Source of the DNA: Clostridiaceae bacterium
Lineage (GTDB): Bacteria; Bacillota; Clostridia; Oscillospirales; QAMX01
Assembly (NCBI GenBank): GCA_018384365.1
Contig: JAHAYX010000055.1
Location: 1-63,352, forward strand
Direction: 5' to 3'
Length of the DNA stretch: 63,352 bases
In this document: piece by piece, positions 7,113-17,775 of the stretch
Layout: the number at the start of each line of letters is the position of its first letter
How positions within the stretch are numbered: the stretch's first letter is position 1
Program-made: the position numbers and the translations under genes
The notes under the pieces: model-generated
Told to the model about the DNA's origin: nothing
Database searches by the model: none
Seen by the model: the letters and a program-made list of their open reading frames with translations, nothing else

Positions 7113-9899
7113 ATGAAAAAGAGATTGACAGGACTTCTCAGCTTCTGGCTGGCGCTTGCCATGCTCTGCACAGTACTGGTGGTGCCCGCCGCGGCTGACC
7201 CCGAACTGCCACTGCGGATCAGCCAGCAGCCCGATGCGGGAAATGAGTATACCATCTCTGTCGAAATTTATGACGGCACGCAATGGCGCGCGGCCACAGA
7301 TGACGATGGGGTCCAGTATGCCTGGTATGCGGCAGGAGATGAAGAAACGGGGACTCCGGTTTCTACCAATCAGAAGTTTGACGAAGGCTCACGTGCCGGG
7401 GCTACTTTTGTGTGCCGGGTGACTTATCAGGAAAAAACCGTGACCAGCAATTCGGTTTTTATCCCAAAGTTCCAAGACGGAATTTATTACTATACAGGCG
7501 ATGCAGAATTGAGTGAGTACTCGTCTTTCCCCCAGAAATACAAAAAAATTCGTCTTTTTTATGGGGATGAATCCCCGGAGATCGGAGATCAGCTATCCGA
7601 ACAGCCGCAGAAATCCTCAAAAGATAACAAGGCTTTGACCGGTTGGTACCTTTGGTATTCGTACAGTGGTGGACTCATAGTTGATCCCATCCTCAAAACC
7701 AACGAAGATCAATTCACAAAAGATGAAATGAGCGTTGCTTCCTGGGCCCTCCTGGTTGAGCCTCGTTATGTGGCGATGTATCGGATCGACCCGCAGCCGG
7801 ACAGCGATACCTGTACGGTCGGCACGCAGGTGTACACGAATGGCGCGTATGTTGACACGGAGGACGCATCATTCCAGTGGTATACCTGGGTGGATGGAAA
7901 GGCGGCTGCCCCGGTAACCGGACAGACCACCCGCACACTGACAACAGGCGAGAAGAATGTACAATATGTGTGCCAGGTGACCTTTAATCCGGCTCGGGAC
8001 AAGGTGATTCTCCTTTCCGACCCCATAACCTGGACAAAGGAAATCTATACAGTCACCGTTATCTCCGGCAGCGCCTCTCCCAGCGGTGCACAGCCTGCCG
8101 GGACAAGTATCACCATCAAGGCGGATGCCCCTGCGGATGGTATGAGGTTCGCAGGATGGGAGGGGACAGACGGCCTGACCTTTACCTCCGGCAGCGCGAA
8201 AACTGCGACCGCGACCTTCCAGATGCCCAAACGCGATGTTACAGTGAAGGCAACATATGAAAAGATTCCCTATACAGTCACCGTTACCTTCGGCAGTGCT
8301 TCTCCCAGCGGCGCACAGCCTGCCGGGACAAGCATCACCATCACGGCGGATGCCCCTGCGGATGGTATGAGGTTCACAGGATGGGAGGGAACAGAAGGCC
8401 TGACCTTTACCTCCGGCAGCGCGGCGACTGCGACCGCAACCTTCCAGATGCCCGAACGCGATGTTACAGTGAAGGCAACATATGAAAAGATTCCCTATAT
8501 AGTCACCGTTATCTCCGGCAGTGCTTCCCCCAGCGGCGCACAGCCTGCCGGGACAAGCATCACCATCACGGCGGATGCCCCTGCGGATGGTATGAGGTTC
8601 GCAGGATGGGAGGGAACAGAAGGCCTGACCTTTACCTCCGGCAGCGCGGCGACTGCGACCGCGACCTTCCAAATGCCCGAACGCGATGTTACAGTGAAGG
8701 CGACATATGAAGCGGTGCATACGCATGCCGGCACAAAGGTGGAGGGTAAACCGGCAACCTGCACCGAAGATGGCTGGAAAGACTATTACGAATGCAGCTG
8801 CGGCCTGTATTTCACCGATGCTGACTGCACGGACGAGATTGCCGATCTTGACGCCTGGAAGGTGGGCGACGGCAAAATCGAGGCAACCAGCCATACTTTC
8901 AACCCGAATTGGAGCTATGACCGAATCAATCATTGGCATGCAGCGCTTTGCGGACACGATGTTGTCGCAGATCTGAGTGTGCACGTCTTTGGAAAAGACC
9001 ATATCTGTGACATCTGCGGCTATATGCTGCCTGTCCAAATGCCGGAAATCTATCTGCCGATTGTCGTGCCCAGCGAGCACGGCGATGTTACGTTCGCACC
9101 CAAAGCTCCCGTGAAGAATGACATTGTAACGATCAAACCTGTTCCTGACGACGGTTACGAAGTGGAAAGCGTCACGGTGACCGATCCGTACGGCAGGGCA
9201 ATTCCGACGGTTGACAATGGCTACGGTACATATTGCTTTGTCCAGCCCGGCTGCAGAGTGACCATTGCGGTGACTTTCCGCGCAATCGAAACTTCGACTC
9301 CTGACTGCCCGAGAGATGCTTCCTGTCCGATGGCGGGATATACAGACCTGAATATGCGCAAATGGTATCATGACGGCGTGCACTATTGTCTGGAGAGTAA
9401 GCTCATGATCGGTACTGATCGTGCTGTTTTTGAGCCGGAAACCGTGACGACCCGCGCAATGCTGGTCACGATCCTGTGGCGTCTGGAAGGCTGCCCTGCG
9501 GGCAAGGCCGCATTGCCGTGTGAAGATGTGGCGGCTGACGCCTGGTATGCCGACGCCGTGCGCTGGGCGCAGGCAGCCGGTATCGTGGAAGGTTACAGCG
9601 ATACGCTCTTTGGACCGGATGACGTGCTGACCCGTGAGCAGATGGTGACGATTCTGTACCGCTATGCGCAGTATAAGGCGTGCGACGTTTCCGTTGGCGA
9701 GAACACGAATATTCTTTCCTACGGCGATGCCTTTGAGGTAAGCGAATGGGCCATTCCTGCTATGCAGTGGGCCTGTGGCTCCGGAATCATCATTGGTATT
9801 TCCGATGGCGATATCCTGAATCTTGCACCTGCCGGCAGCACAAGCCGTGCGGAAATGGCTGCAATTCTCAGCCGTTACTGCGAAGGCATCATCCAGTAA
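7113..9899 (+). CDS. secreted SLH-domain surface protein with three tandem repeats
   Basis: This 928-residue protein starts with a signal peptide (residues 1-28) after a GGAGAGAGG ribosome site. Residues about 40-305 hold two Ig-like segments (patterns YAWYAAG and FQWYTWVDG). Residues 312-536 hold three 75-residue repeats related to InlB-type B repeats (GTSITI, ADAPADGMRF, FQMPERDVTVKATYE). A Cys/His-bearing segment follows, then three S-layer homology domains from about residue 745 to the end, which attach proteins to pyruvylated cell-wall polysaccharide. It is probably a surface adhesin or structural protein. Its position between a glycan gene pair and a cyclic-di-GMP operon fits surface attachment. 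Confidence 0.9.
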   Translation: MKKRLTGLLSFWLALAMLCTVLVVPAAADPELPLRISQQPDAGNEYTISVEIYDGTQWRAATDDDGVQYAWYAAGDEETGTPVSTNQKFDEGSRAGATFVCRVTYQEKTVTSNSVFIPKFQDGIYYYTGDAELSEYSSFPQKYKKIRLFYGDESPEIGDQLSEQPQKSSKDNKALTGWYLWYSYSGGLIVDPILKTNEDQFTKDEMSVASWALLVEPRYVAMYRIDPQPDSDTCTVGTQVYTNGAYVDTEDASFQWYTWVDGKAAAPVTGQTTRTLTTGEKNVQYVCQVTFNPARDKVILLSDPITWTKEIYTVTVISGSASPSGAQPAGTSITIKADAPADGMRFAGWEGTDGLTFTSGSAKTATATFQMPKRDVTVKATYEKIPYTVTVTFGSASPSGAQPAGTSITITADAPADGMRFTGWEGTEGLTFTSGSAATATATFQMPERDVTVKATYEKIPYIVTVISGSASPSGAQPAGTSITITADAPADGMRFAGWEGTEGLTFTSGSAATATATFQMPERDVTVKATYEAVHTHAGTKVEGKPATCTEDGWKDYYECSCGLYFTDADCTDEIADLDAWKVGDGKIEATSHTFNPNWSYDRINHWHAALCGHDVVADLSVHVFGKDHICDICGYMLPVQMPEIYLPIVVPSEHGDVTFAPKAPVKNDIVTIKPVPDDGYEVESVTVTDPYGRAIPTVDNGYGTYCFVQPGCRVTIAVTFRAIETSTPDCPRDASCPMAGYTDLNMRKWYHDGVHYCLESKLMIGTDRAVFEPETVTTRAMLVTILWRLEGCPAGKAALPCEDVAADAWYADAVRWAQAAGIVEGYSDTLFGPDDVLTREQMVTILYRYAQYKACDVSVGENTNILSYGDAFEVSEWAIPAMQWACGSGIIIGISDGDILNLAPAGSTSRAEMAAILSRYCEGIIQ
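8046..8720 (+). repeat. three tandem 225-bp coding repeats
   Basis: The units start at 8046, 8271 and 8496 with TATACAGTCACCGTT or a one-base variant. They are nearly identical in DNA, not only in protein, which points to recent duplication or gene conversion. Being in frame (75 codons), they can gain or lose units without breaking the gene. Confidence 0.95.
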
Positions 9900-9977
9900 C
9901 CCACCACGCTGCACATCCGGATAAAAAGCGAGTGAGCAGACGTAAAATTTCGATTATTTGCATCACACAAATCCGAA

Positions 9978-10011
9978 AGCAGTCCAACCCATGCGGGTTG
10001 GGCTGCTTTTT
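9978..10011 (+). terminator. rho-independent terminator of the SLH gene
   Basis: AGCAGTCCAACCC (9978-9990) pairs with GGGTTGGGCTGCT (9995-10007), with one G-U pair and an ATGC loop, and is followed by T5. The rest of 9900-10293 holds only this hairpin and the promoter and leader of the Hpt operon. Confidence 0.9.
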
Positions 10012-10167
10012 GCCGCTTCCGGAGCAAAACGGCAGCCGCGTCATGATAACGTCATTTCTTGTTACTGCATGAAAGCACGCTTTGGTTTCGTTTTTCCAGA
10101 GTTGGAATCCGCAGAGTTACATTCCGCCTCATAATTTCGAGATTTTTTGCAAAAATCAAATCTTTCA

Positions 10168-10196
10168 TTGCGTTGACGCATGGGATGTGATATACT
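10168..10196 (+). promoter_or_regulatory. promoter of the Hpt/EAL/kinase operon
   Basis: TTGCGT (10168-10173) and TATACT (10191-10196) are 17 bp apart, with an extended -10 TGA just before TATACT. The predicted leader before the first ATG is about 90 nt. Confidence 0.7.
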
Positions 10197-10244
10197 AAAA
10201 AAAGACAAATATCATCATTTACTGCAATTTTTGTGTCACACACC

Positions 10245-10259
10245 ATGACATTATGTCAT
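10245..10259 (+). promoter_or_regulatory. palindrome ATGACAT-T-ATGTCAT in the operon leader
   Basis: A perfect 7-bp inverted repeat around one T lies about 45 bp after the predicted transcription start and 35 bp before the Hpt start codon. It fits an operator for a dimeric regulator. A run of T follows, but the stem is short for a terminator. Confidence 0.45.
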
Positions 10260-10293
10260 TTTTTATTACTATCAGGAAGTTGAGGATGCGCGT

Positions 10294-10668
10294 ATGACAA
10301 TTCAGGACTGTTACAGGAAAATCGGGGGCGATCTTGCCCAGTTGGAGAGACGGCTGCCCAGTGCAGGCCTGATTAAAAAGTTCATCACCAAGTTCCTGGC
10401 TGATGACAGTTATGCCAATCTCAGCGTCGCCATGCAGGCGGGCAATCGCGAGGAAGCTTTCCGCGCGGCGCACACGCTGAAAGGGGTAAGCGCAAATCTC
10501 TGTCTCGGAAAACTGCTGGATTCTGCTTCACGGCTGACGGAAGTGCTCCGTCCGGAATCCGATGCAATTCCCGACGGGGCTGTGGCACTTTTTGCCGAAG
10601 TCAGCCGCGATTATCAGCTGACCACCGATGCGATCCGGGCTTTCCTGGCCGCCGATTGTCCGCTGTGA
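10294..10668 (+). CDS. free-standing Hpt phosphotransfer protein
   Basis: This is a 124-residue helical protein with the Hpt signature AAHTLKGVSANL; His60 is the phosphate-accepting residue. A free Hpt shuttles phosphate from the receiver domain of a hybrid kinase to a second receiver. It opens an operon that encodes two hybrid kinases and one receiver-bearing output protein, so it is the likely middle step of their relay. The gap to the next gene is 32 nt. The ATG at 10294 follows TTGAGG. The gene is complete. Confidence 0.92.
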   Translation: MTIQDCYRKIGGDLAQLERRLPSAGLIKKFITKFLADDSYANLSVAMQAGNREEAFRAAHTLKGVSANLCLGKLLDSASRLTEVLRPESDAIPDGAVALFAEVSRDYQLTTDAIRAFLAADCPL

Positions 10669-10700
10669 CAGTGACGTAAACGAAAGAAAAGGGTGTAACC

Positions 10701-13286
10701 ATGCAGAGACAGATTCTGATCGTAGAAGATAACGAACTGAATCGGGAATTACTATGTGAAATCCTCTCCGGCGAATATCAGGTGCTGGAGGCGGAAAACG
10801 GGCAGGCAGCGCTTGGCGTTCTGGAGCAGAACAAGGACAGTATTGCGCTGATTCTTCTGGACGTCATGATGCCGGTGATGGATGGCTATACTTTTTTGGA
10901 CCATATCAAAAAGGATCCCGAACTGGCACTGATCCCGGTCATTGTTATGACACAGAGCGATACGGAAACGGATGAAGTGTCGGCGCTTGCCCATGGCGCC
11001 ACGGACTTTGTCCCCAAGCCATATCGCCCGCAGGTGATCCTGCACCGGGTGGCAAGCCTGATTCAGCTGCGTGAAACTGCGGCAATGGTGAATCAGCTCC
11101 AATATGACCGGCTTACCGGCCTTTACAGCATGGAGTTCTTTTGCCAGAAAGTGCGCGAGCAGCTGCAGGAGTCCCCGGACGAGGACTATTCCATTGTCTG
11201 CTCCAATATTGAAAATTTCAAATTTGTCAATGATGCCTTCGGTAAGCAGGAAGGGGATCGCCTGTTGAAAGAGGTTGCCGAGATTTCCCGCAGCATGGTT
11301 GGCAGCACCGGCTTCTGCGGCCGCTTTACGGCTGACCACATCCTTTGTTTCCAGAAACGGGAACAGGAGCAGCGGGACCGGGAGCATTTTGGGAATTACC
11401 CGGATCACCCCCTTTCTCCACTCATGAAGAAAGTGGTTATGCGTTGGGGCATTTATCAAATTACGGATCGTTCCATCCCTGTCGACCAGATGTGCGACCG
11501 GGCGCTGCTTGCGGCAAACAGCATCCGGGGCCAGTATAACCGGTTTTTTGCCGTCTATGATGATGCCCTCCGCAGCAAGCTGCTGCGCGAACAGGCCATT
11601 ACCGACGCTATGGAAACTGCCCTGGCGGAAGGGCAGTTTGTCGTGTACCTGCAGCCCAAATACAGCCTGCTGGAGGAACGCCTGGCCGGTACGGAAGCCC
11701 TGGTACGCTGGATTCATCCGGAGTGGGGCTTTATGTCGCCCGGCGAATTCATTCCGCTCTTTGAAAAAAACGGCTTTATCCCGAAGTTAGACCAATATGT
11801 TTGGGAACAGGTGTGCAGACTGCTGCGCGACTGGAAGGAGCAGGGATATCCGCTCCTGCCGGTTTCCGTCAATGTCTCCCGGGCTGATGTATATCAGGGG
11901 GATCTGGTACAAACGCTTCAGGATCTTATACGGAAATATGATGTAGACCCTGCTTATCTCCATCTGGAGATTACCGAGAGCGCCTATGCGGAAAATCCCG
12001 GTGAAATCATCGCAACGGTGGCGGCACTCCGGAAGCTGGGCTTTATTGTGGAGATGGACGACTTCGGCAGCGGTTATTCCTCGTTGAGTATGTTCAGCCA
12101 GATGGCACTGGACGTGTTGAAGCTGGACATGAAGTTTGTACAGAACGAAGCCGAACGTCCCATGGATCAGAGCATTTTGAACGACATCATCAGTATGGCG
12201 CACAGGATGCACCTGAATGTGGTTGCGGAAGGTGTGGAAACGCGCAGCCAGGCGGATCGCCTGCGTGCGATCGGATGCGACTACGTGCAGGGGTATTTCT
12301 TTGCAAAGCCTATGCCTGTTGAAGAATTTTCAGAACTTTTGAGAACACAGCCGCCCCTGGATCCCCAGGCTGTTCCGAAAACACGCCGGAAAATGGCAGA
12401 GGCACGTACGCTGCTGGTGGCGGATGAGGACGCCGGATATCGGAAAAGTGTCACCGAGATCTTTGCAGGGCAGTATGCCGTGTTGGAGGCGTCTAATGCG
12501 GAAGAGGCGCTTGCATGTATTGAGTCGTGCGAAGGCCATGTTTCTGCTGTGATTCTGAGCATGACACTGCCGGATGACGGCGCCACCCGACTGATGCAGA
12601 CGCTGCGCCGGACTCCGGCATATTGGGAAATCCCGGTTTTGTCGACCATACCGAGAGGCGACAGGACAGGCGAAATGCCGCTGACCCTTGAAACGGATGA
12701 TTTTCTGTGCAAATACCATCCTCTCTTTGATCTTCGCCGCAGGATTCAGCGGCTGATGGATATTTCGGCACTGCACGAGCAGGAATCTATCCTGTTGGAT
12801 GAAGCCAGCAGAGACCACCTGACAGGCTTATTCAACCGACGGGGCTTCCAAACGGCTATGGCCTCGGTCCGGATGGAGGATTTGCCCCTTTCGGTGATGC
12901 TCTTTGATCTGGATAATCTCAAGGAGGTCAACGATACCTGCGGACATGACACTGGAGACCGGATGATCCGTATGTTTGCCGACCTGCTTCGGTATCAGAC
13001 CCGAACGGAGGATATCCAGTGCCGCTATGGCGGGGATGAGTTCGTGGTAGTATTAAAGCGTCTGAATGATGAAAAAACAGTGATGAAAAAGGTTCGGGAT
13101 ATTTGCAGTGCGTTCCGGGACAGGCTTGCACGTGAAAATATTTCGGCTTCCTGCTCCGTCGGCGTTGTCTTGTGCCAGGCAGGGGAGAGACCGTCGGCAG
13201 AAATGATCGAACACGCGGATCAGGCCCTGTACCGCGCAAAGCGCAATAGGGGATCCTGCTGGCTGTGGAGCGAGAAAGACGAATAA
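10701..13286 (+). CDS. REC-GGDEF(degenerate)-EAL-pseudoREC-GGDEF cyclic-di-GMP protein
   Basis: This 861-residue protein carries, in order: a receiver domain with phospho-acceptor Asp54 (LLLDVMMP pattern); a GGDEF-like domain (about 135-290) whose motif is reduced to FTADH; an EAL phosphodiesterase domain with the EAL motif near residue 331 and DDFGSGYSS; a second receiver fold (about 567-690) in which the Asp is replaced ([10 protein letters not shown]); and a C-terminal GGDEF domain with intact YGGDEF (about 775-780). It can both make and break cyclic-di-GMP, with the first receiver taking phosphate from the upstream Hpt. The degenerate GGDEF probably binds nucleotide and regulates. It is soluble. 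The last 22 nt overlap the next gene. Confidence 0.93.
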   Translation: MQRQILIVEDNELNRELLCEILSGEYQVLEAENGQAALGVLEQNKDSIALILLDVMMPVMDGYTFLDHIKKDPELALIPVIVMTQSDTETDEVSALAHGATDFVPKPYRPQVILHRVASLIQLRETAAMVNQLQYDRLTGLYSMEFFCQKVREQLQESPDEDYSIVCSNIENFKFVNDAFGKQEGDRLLKEVAEISRSMVGSTGFCGRFTADHILCFQKREQEQRDREHFGNYPDHPLSPLMKKVVMRWGIYQITDRSIPVDQMCDRALLAANSIRGQYNRFFAVYDDALRSKLLREQAITDAMETALAEGQFVVYLQPKYSLLEERLAGTEALVRWIHPEWGFMSPGEFIPLFEKNGFIPKLDQYVWEQVCRLLRDWKEQGYPLLPVSVNVSRADVYQGDLVQTLQDLIRKYDVDPAYLHLEITESAYAENPGEIIATVAALRKLGFIVEMDDFGSGYSSLSMFSQMALDVLKLDMKFVQNEAERPMDQSILNDIISMAHRMHLNVVAEGVETRSQADRLRAIGCDYVQGYFFAKPMPVEEFSELLRTQPPLDPQAVPKTRRKMAEARTLLVADEDAGYRKSVTEIFAGQYAVLEASNAEEALACIESCEGHVSAVILSMTLPDDGATRLMQTLRRTPAYWEIPVLSTIPRGDRTGEMPLTLETDDFLCKYHPLFDLRRRIQRLMDISALHEQESILLDEASRDHLTGLFNRRGFQTAMASVRMEDLPLSVMLFDLDNLKEVNDTCGHDTGDRMIRMFADLLRYQTRTEDIQCRYGGDEFVVVLKRLNDEKTVMKKVRDICSAFRDRLARENISASCSVGVVLCQAGERPSAEMIEHADQALYRAKRNRGSCWLWSEKDE

Positions 13287-16063
13287 GTCAGTCCCTGAAC
13301 ATGATGGTGGGAAGAAACTGGAGCGCCATGCAAATGTGGGTGTCCTATCTTCGTGATATATCAGATGAACAGCAAATCGAAAATTTTATCAATAACCTCA
13401 GGGAAGAAAGCGGATTTACGGATTTTTATTTCATCTCAAGGGAAGGAAATTATCAGACGGTGGATGGTAAAACCGGCTATCTGACCCTGCAGGACCGTCT
13501 TCCCGATCTGATTTTAAACGGTGAAAATGTTGTGGTAAACTCCGTGGTTCCCGGTCAGCCGGAAATCATGGTATTTGCCGTCCCGGCCGGCCCCGGAACG
13601 TATCGCGGTTTTGCGTATGAGGCCATTGCGATTGCCTTCAATAATTCCGACCTGGTGCAAACACTGGAGATTTCAGCCTTTGAAGGCCAGTCCAGCAGCT
13701 ATGTGGTGCATACGGACGGTCGCGTCATCGTGGAAAACGCTTCGGACTCTATTCGCGACATTCATAATCTGATCGGCATTCTGTACGATTTTTCCGATAT
13801 GAGCAAAGCGGAGATTTCTGCATTACAGCAAGATTTTCAGGCGGGACGCTCCGGCGCCTGCGTGTTTAATCTGGACGGAACGGACTATTATCTGATATAC
13901 GAATCTGCAAATTTTGAGGACTGGATTGTTACCGGCGTGGTGCCCACCAGCATCGTCAATGCCAGTATGAACACGCTGCAATCCACCACGATTCTGCTGG
14001 TTTCCGGAATCGCTGTATCCTTAGTCGTGGTAGTCGTCGTTCTGTTCATCCGGAGATACCGCCAGAGCCTGACAAAGAAGGATGCTGAGATTCTCTATCG
14101 GGAAGAACTGTTCTCCATACTTTCCAATAACGTAGACGATATTTTTGTCATGTTGGACGCCGAAACCCTTCGTGTGGATTATATCAGTCCGAACCTCGAA
14201 AAGCTGGTGGGGATTCCCGAAAGCGAAGCACGGCAGAATTTCCGGGTCGTTGACCGTCTGGTAAAACAGGAGGAGGCCGGCCTGATCCTCGACCGTCTTC
14301 CGCAGATACAGCCCGGTGAACAGGCAGAGTGGGATCGCGAATACATCCACCAGAAAACGAACGAACTGCGCTGGTTCCGTGTAACGGCGCTGTGCCGTGA
14401 AATCCGGGGAGAAGGAAAGTTCATTCTGGTGCTTTCCGACCGCACCAAGGAAAAGAAGATCAATCAGGAACTTGCCGACGCCGTCAGCGCAGCGCGCAGC
14501 GCGAACCAGGCCAAGAGCACGTTCTTATCCAATATGTCCCATGATATCCGCACGCCGATGAACGCGATTATCGGCTTTACCACGCTTGCAATCGCCAATG
14601 TGACGCAAACGGAAAAGGTACGGGATTTTCTGGCGAAAATCCTCTCGTCTGGCAACCATCTGCTTTCTCTCATCAATGATGTGCTGGATATGAGCCGCAT
14701 CGAAAGTGGTAAAATCAATCTGGAGGAGACGGAAGCGAACCTTGCGGACATCCTCCATGATATCCGCACCATCATCAGCGGGCAGATCCACGCAAAGCAG
14801 CTGGAGCTTTATATGGACGTGATTGATGTCACCGACGAGGATGTGTTCTGTGACAAAACCCGCTTGAATCAGGTACTTTTGAACCTGCTTTCAAACGCCA
14901 TAAAGTTCACGCCGTCCGGCGGGACCATTTCCGTCCGCGTTGCCCAGCTCCGGCGGACCCCCGAGGGGAAGGGCGTGTATGAGATCCGCGTGAAAGACAC
15001 CGGCATTGGCATGAGCCGGGAGTTTGCGGAACATATTTTTGAACCGTTTGAGCGTGAGCGCACGTCCACCGTCAGCCGGATTCAGGGAACCGGTCTTGGC
15101 ATGGCCATTTCCAAAAATATTATTGATATGATGGGCGGCACGATCACGCTGGTGACCGAGCAGAATAAGGGAACGGAGTTTATCATTCGTCTGGCGCTGC
15201 GGCTCCAGTCCGAGCACCGAAGTCCGGAGAAAATCAAGGAGCTTGAGGGCCTGAAGGCGCTTGTCGTAGATGATGACTTCAACACCTGCGACAGTGCGAC
15301 CAAAATGTTGCTGCAGGTGGGCATGCGTCCGGAATGGACCTTGCTTGGCAGGGAGGCCGTGCTTCGTGCAAGACAGTCCATGGAGCTTGGAGATCCCTTC
15401 CACGCTTATATTATTGATTGGCGCCTGCCGGATATGAACGGAATTGAAGTGACCCGTCAGATCCGCAAACTGGGAGATGATACCCCAATCATCATCCTTA
15501 CCGCTTATGACTGGTCCAATATCGAGGAAGAGGCAAAAGCTGCCGGCGTAACAGCATTTTGTGCAAAACCCATGTTCCTGTCTGATTTGCGCGAATCGCT
15601 GCTGACAGCGCTCGGACATCAGAAGCAGCGCCAGGATGAACAGTTCCTGCCTGTCGCGGAAGGCGATAAGGAATTCCAGGGCAAGCACATTCTCCTGGCC
15701 GAGGATAACGAGCTGAACCGGGAAATTGCAGAAGAAATTCTGAAGGAATACGGATTTGTGATCGATACGGCCAAAAACGGCGCGGAAGCTGTGGAAAAAC
15801 TGACGGCCTCCAGGCCCGGAGACTACGATCTCGTGCTGATGGATATCCAGATGCCCATCCTGAACGGCTATGAAGCCACGCGCCTGATCCGCGAACTGGA
15901 GGAACCGGCACTGTCCGGTATTCCCATCCTGGCCATGACGGCAAATGCCTTTGACGAGGATCGCAAGGCGGCGGAAGAATGCGGCATGAACGGATTCCTT
16001 GCCAAACCAATCGATATTGAAGAAGTGATACAGACGTTGAAAAACGTTTTTGGACGAACATAA
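13265..16063 (+). CDS. hybrid sensor histidine kinase, N-terminal anchor missing
   Basis: The frame begins at GTG 13265 inside the previous gene and cannot extend upstream because of a TAG at 13244-13246. From this start (932 residues) it has a sensor region (about 1-240), one membrane helix (241-262), a PAS domain (about 280-395), HisKA with His426 in [12 protein letters not shown], an HATPase domain ([22 protein letters not shown]), and two receivers with Asp in IIDWRLPD and LMDIQMP. The sister kinase at 17772-20765 has a first helix before its sensor; this one does not, so the sensor may not reach the outside. No convincing ribosome site precedes GTG 13265; ATG 13301 is an alternative start. 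Confidence 0.85.
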   Translation: MERERRISQSLNMMVGRNWSAMQMWVSYLRDISDEQQIENFINNLREESGFTDFYFISREGNYQTVDGKTGYLTLQDRLPDLILNGENVVVNSVVPGQPEIMVFAVPAGPGTYRGFAYEAIAIAFNNSDLVQTLEISAFEGQSSSYVVHTDGRVIVENASDSIRDIHNLIGILYDFSDMSKAEISALQQDFQAGRSGACVFNLDGTDYYLIYESANFEDWIVTGVVPTSIVNASMNTLQSTTILLVSGIAVSLVVVVVVLFIRRYRQSLTKKDAEILYREELFSILSNNVDDIFVMLDAETLRVDYISPNLEKLVGIPESEARQNFRVVDRLVKQEEAGLILDRLPQIQPGEQAEWDREYIHQKTNELRWFRVTALCREIRGEGKFILVLSDRTKEKKINQELADAVSAARSANQAKSTFLSNMSHDIRTPMNAIIGFTTLAIANVTQTEKVRDFLAKILSSGNHLLSLINDVLDMSRIESGKINLEETEANLADILHDIRTIISGQIHAKQLELYMDVIDVTDEDVFCDKTRLNQVLLNLLSNAIKFTPSGGTISVRVAQLRRTPEGKGVYEIRVKDTGIGMSREFAEHIFEPFERERTSTVSRIQGTGLGMAISKNIIDMMGGTITLVTEQNKGTEFIIRLALRLQSEHRSPEKIKELEGLKALVVDDDFNTCDSATKMLLQVGMRPEWTLLGREAVLRARQSMELGDPFHAYIIDWRLPDMNGIEVTRQIRKLGDDTPIIILTAYDWSNIEEEAKAAGVTAFCAKPMFLSDLRESLLTALGHQKQRQDEQFLPVAEGDKEFQGKHILLAEDNELNREIAEEILKEYGFVIDTAKNGAEAVEKLTASRPGDYDLVLMDIQMPILNGYEATRLIRELEEPALSGIPILAMTANAFDEDRKAAEECGMNGFLAKPIDIEEVIQTLKNVFGRT

Positions 16064-16122
16064 CCTCTGCGATCTAAAAGCACGCGCTGCAAAAAAATGA
16101 CACCGAACGAAGGAGTGGAAAG

Positions 16123-17775
16123 ATGCGGAAAAAATACTTGGCCGCGGCACTGGCTGTGATGCTGCTTTTCAGCGGCTGCCAGGCAAAGAACCCGTCAGGA
16201 AAGACCGATGAAGCCTTTCAGGCAGAACAGATGAATGAGGATCTCCTTGCGGCGTCGGAGTCGCTTCCGAAAAGTGAACAGCTTTATTTTGAGGAGGGAC
16301 TGCAGATCACCGGGCTTGGCGTGACCTACGACGGCAGGCCGACCAGCTTTGACGGCTGCTATTATTTCCCGGCAATAGAGGCTATGACCGGAGTTCATGT
16401 ATCCATTGACTGGCAGGAAAGCGAAGGGTACAGCTCCGCTGTGGCCACTACGCTGCTTGTCGGCAAGGAGGAACTGCCTGATATCATCAATCCAACGGAT
16501 TTCGGCGTGATGGAACTGGCCGACGACGGACTGATTATCCCGCTTGACGCCTATCTGGAGCTGATGCCGGATATCGTCCGGGCGGTTGGCGAAGAACACA
16601 TGGACGCCTGGCGCTCCTCGGACGGTCATATTTATACGATCCCGTCGGTATCGACGATCCGCGGCTCCTTCTCCATGATGCTCCGTCAGGATTGGCTGGA
16701 GGCACTGGAAATGGACCTTCCGGAGACATGGCAGGACTGGCTTGCCTATTGGAGAGGCGTGCGGGATAACGATCTGAATGGCAACGGCGATCCTTCGGAC
16801 GAAATCCCGTTTGCTCTGGCGGAAAGCGCGGATGGGGAGAGATGCCTGACCCTTCTGCTGAACGCTTTTGGCATTGCCGCATCCAACGATACGCAGTTCT
16901 GCGTCCTGGAGGACGGTACATATACCATGATTTACGAACATCCCCGCTATCCGGCGTTCTTAGAAGCAATGTCGGAGCTGTATGCAGAGGGTATCCTGGT
17001 GGAGGGTTATGAATCCTTCTCCTATGCCTCCATTGAACAGGCAATGGGGAACAACACGCTGGGCAGCACCATGACCTTTGCGGCTTCCGGCGCGCAAACC
17101 AACACGCTGCGGGAAAGCGGCGTTGAGAATGCTCTTTGGATCAGCACACAGCCGGTTGCCGGGCCGTATGGCGATCGTATGATACAGGAAAGGGAACTGA
17201 TTTCTCCCATCTGGTGCATTACAGCCGGCGCATACGAAAAAGGGAAAGCCGAGGACATCATCCGTTTTTTCAACTGGTGCTATACAGAGGAAGGCTCCCG
17301 GCTCTATAACTATGGCATTGAGGGCGTGAGCTACACGCTGGAAAACGGCGAACCGGTGCTGGATAAAGCGCTGATTGCCAATGGTTTTGCTGATTATCGT
17401 GCCGTTGGCATCAACTATGAACCCTTTGGCGGCTATTGGCTGCAGGATGCCTATATGCAGTGCCTGTTTGCCGGCAAGACAATCGAAGATCTGACCGATG
17501 TTCAGTATGAGACCTATAATGGCCTGTTTGTGCGGAACAATGCGTTCTTTTATGCGCAGCCGCTGACGATTGAAACGGAAAGTTATGTGAAATATCGCGC
17601 TCCGCTGATTACGGAGGGCGTGTGCAAGCTTCGTGATCAGGCGATCCGCGGGGAAATTTCTCTGGATGAATTCTGGTCGGGCTATGAAACCTTGAAGGAA
17701 CGCGGCCTTGCCGATGTAATTGCCGATGCAGATGCCTACTACCGGAATATGATGGCAGGAGGAGTCCATTCATGA
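16123..17775 (+). CDS. extracellular solute-binding lipoprotein
   Basis: This 550-residue lipoprotein starts after AAGGAGTGG. It has a signal peptide with lipobox FSGC (Cys19) and a family 1 / LipO-like carbohydrate-binding-protein fold, including the calcium-binding-like stretch [13 protein letters not shown]. No permease or ATPase gene is nearby, and the gene overlaps the next kinase by 4 nt (ATGA). It therefore probably acts as a ligand receptor for the flanking hybrid kinases, not as part of a transporter. The ligand is unknown; sugars or oligosaccharides are the family norm. Confidence 0.88.
   Translation: MRKKYLAAALAVMLLFSGCQAKNPSGKTDEAFQAEQMNEDLLAASESLPKSEQLYFEEGLQITGLGVTYDGRPTSFDGCYYFPAIEAMTGVHVSIDWQESEGYSSAVATTLLVGKEELPDIINPTDFGVMELADDGLIIPLDAYLELMPDIVRAVGEEHMDAWRSSDGHIYTIPSVSTIRGSFSMMLRQDWLEALEMDLPETWQDWLAYWRGVRDNDLNGNGDPSDEIPFALAESADGERCLTLLLNAFGIAASNDTQFCVLEDGTYTMIYEHPRYPAFLEAMSELYAEGILVEGYESFSYASIEQAMGNNTLGSTMTFAASGAQTNTLRESGVENALWISTQPVAGPYGDRMIQERELISPIWCITAGAYEKGKAEDIIRFFNWCYTEEGSRLYNYGIEGVSYTLENGEPVLDKALIANGFADYRAVGINYEPFGGYWLQDAYMQCLFAGKTIEDLTDVQYETYNGLFVRNNAFFYAQPLTIETESYVKYRAPLITEGVCKLRDQAIRGEISLDEFWSGYETLKERGLADVIADADAYYRNMMAGGVHS

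Noticed and set aside
7869-9914. 681-codon open frame antisense to the SLH protein
   Set aside because: Long antisense frame caused by codon bias and the 225-bp repeats. It has no start signals and no domain.
13265-13286. Programmed frameshift joining the EAL protein and the first kinase
   Set aside because: No slippery sequence or stimulating structure is evident. A simple overlap or deletion explains the arrangement better.
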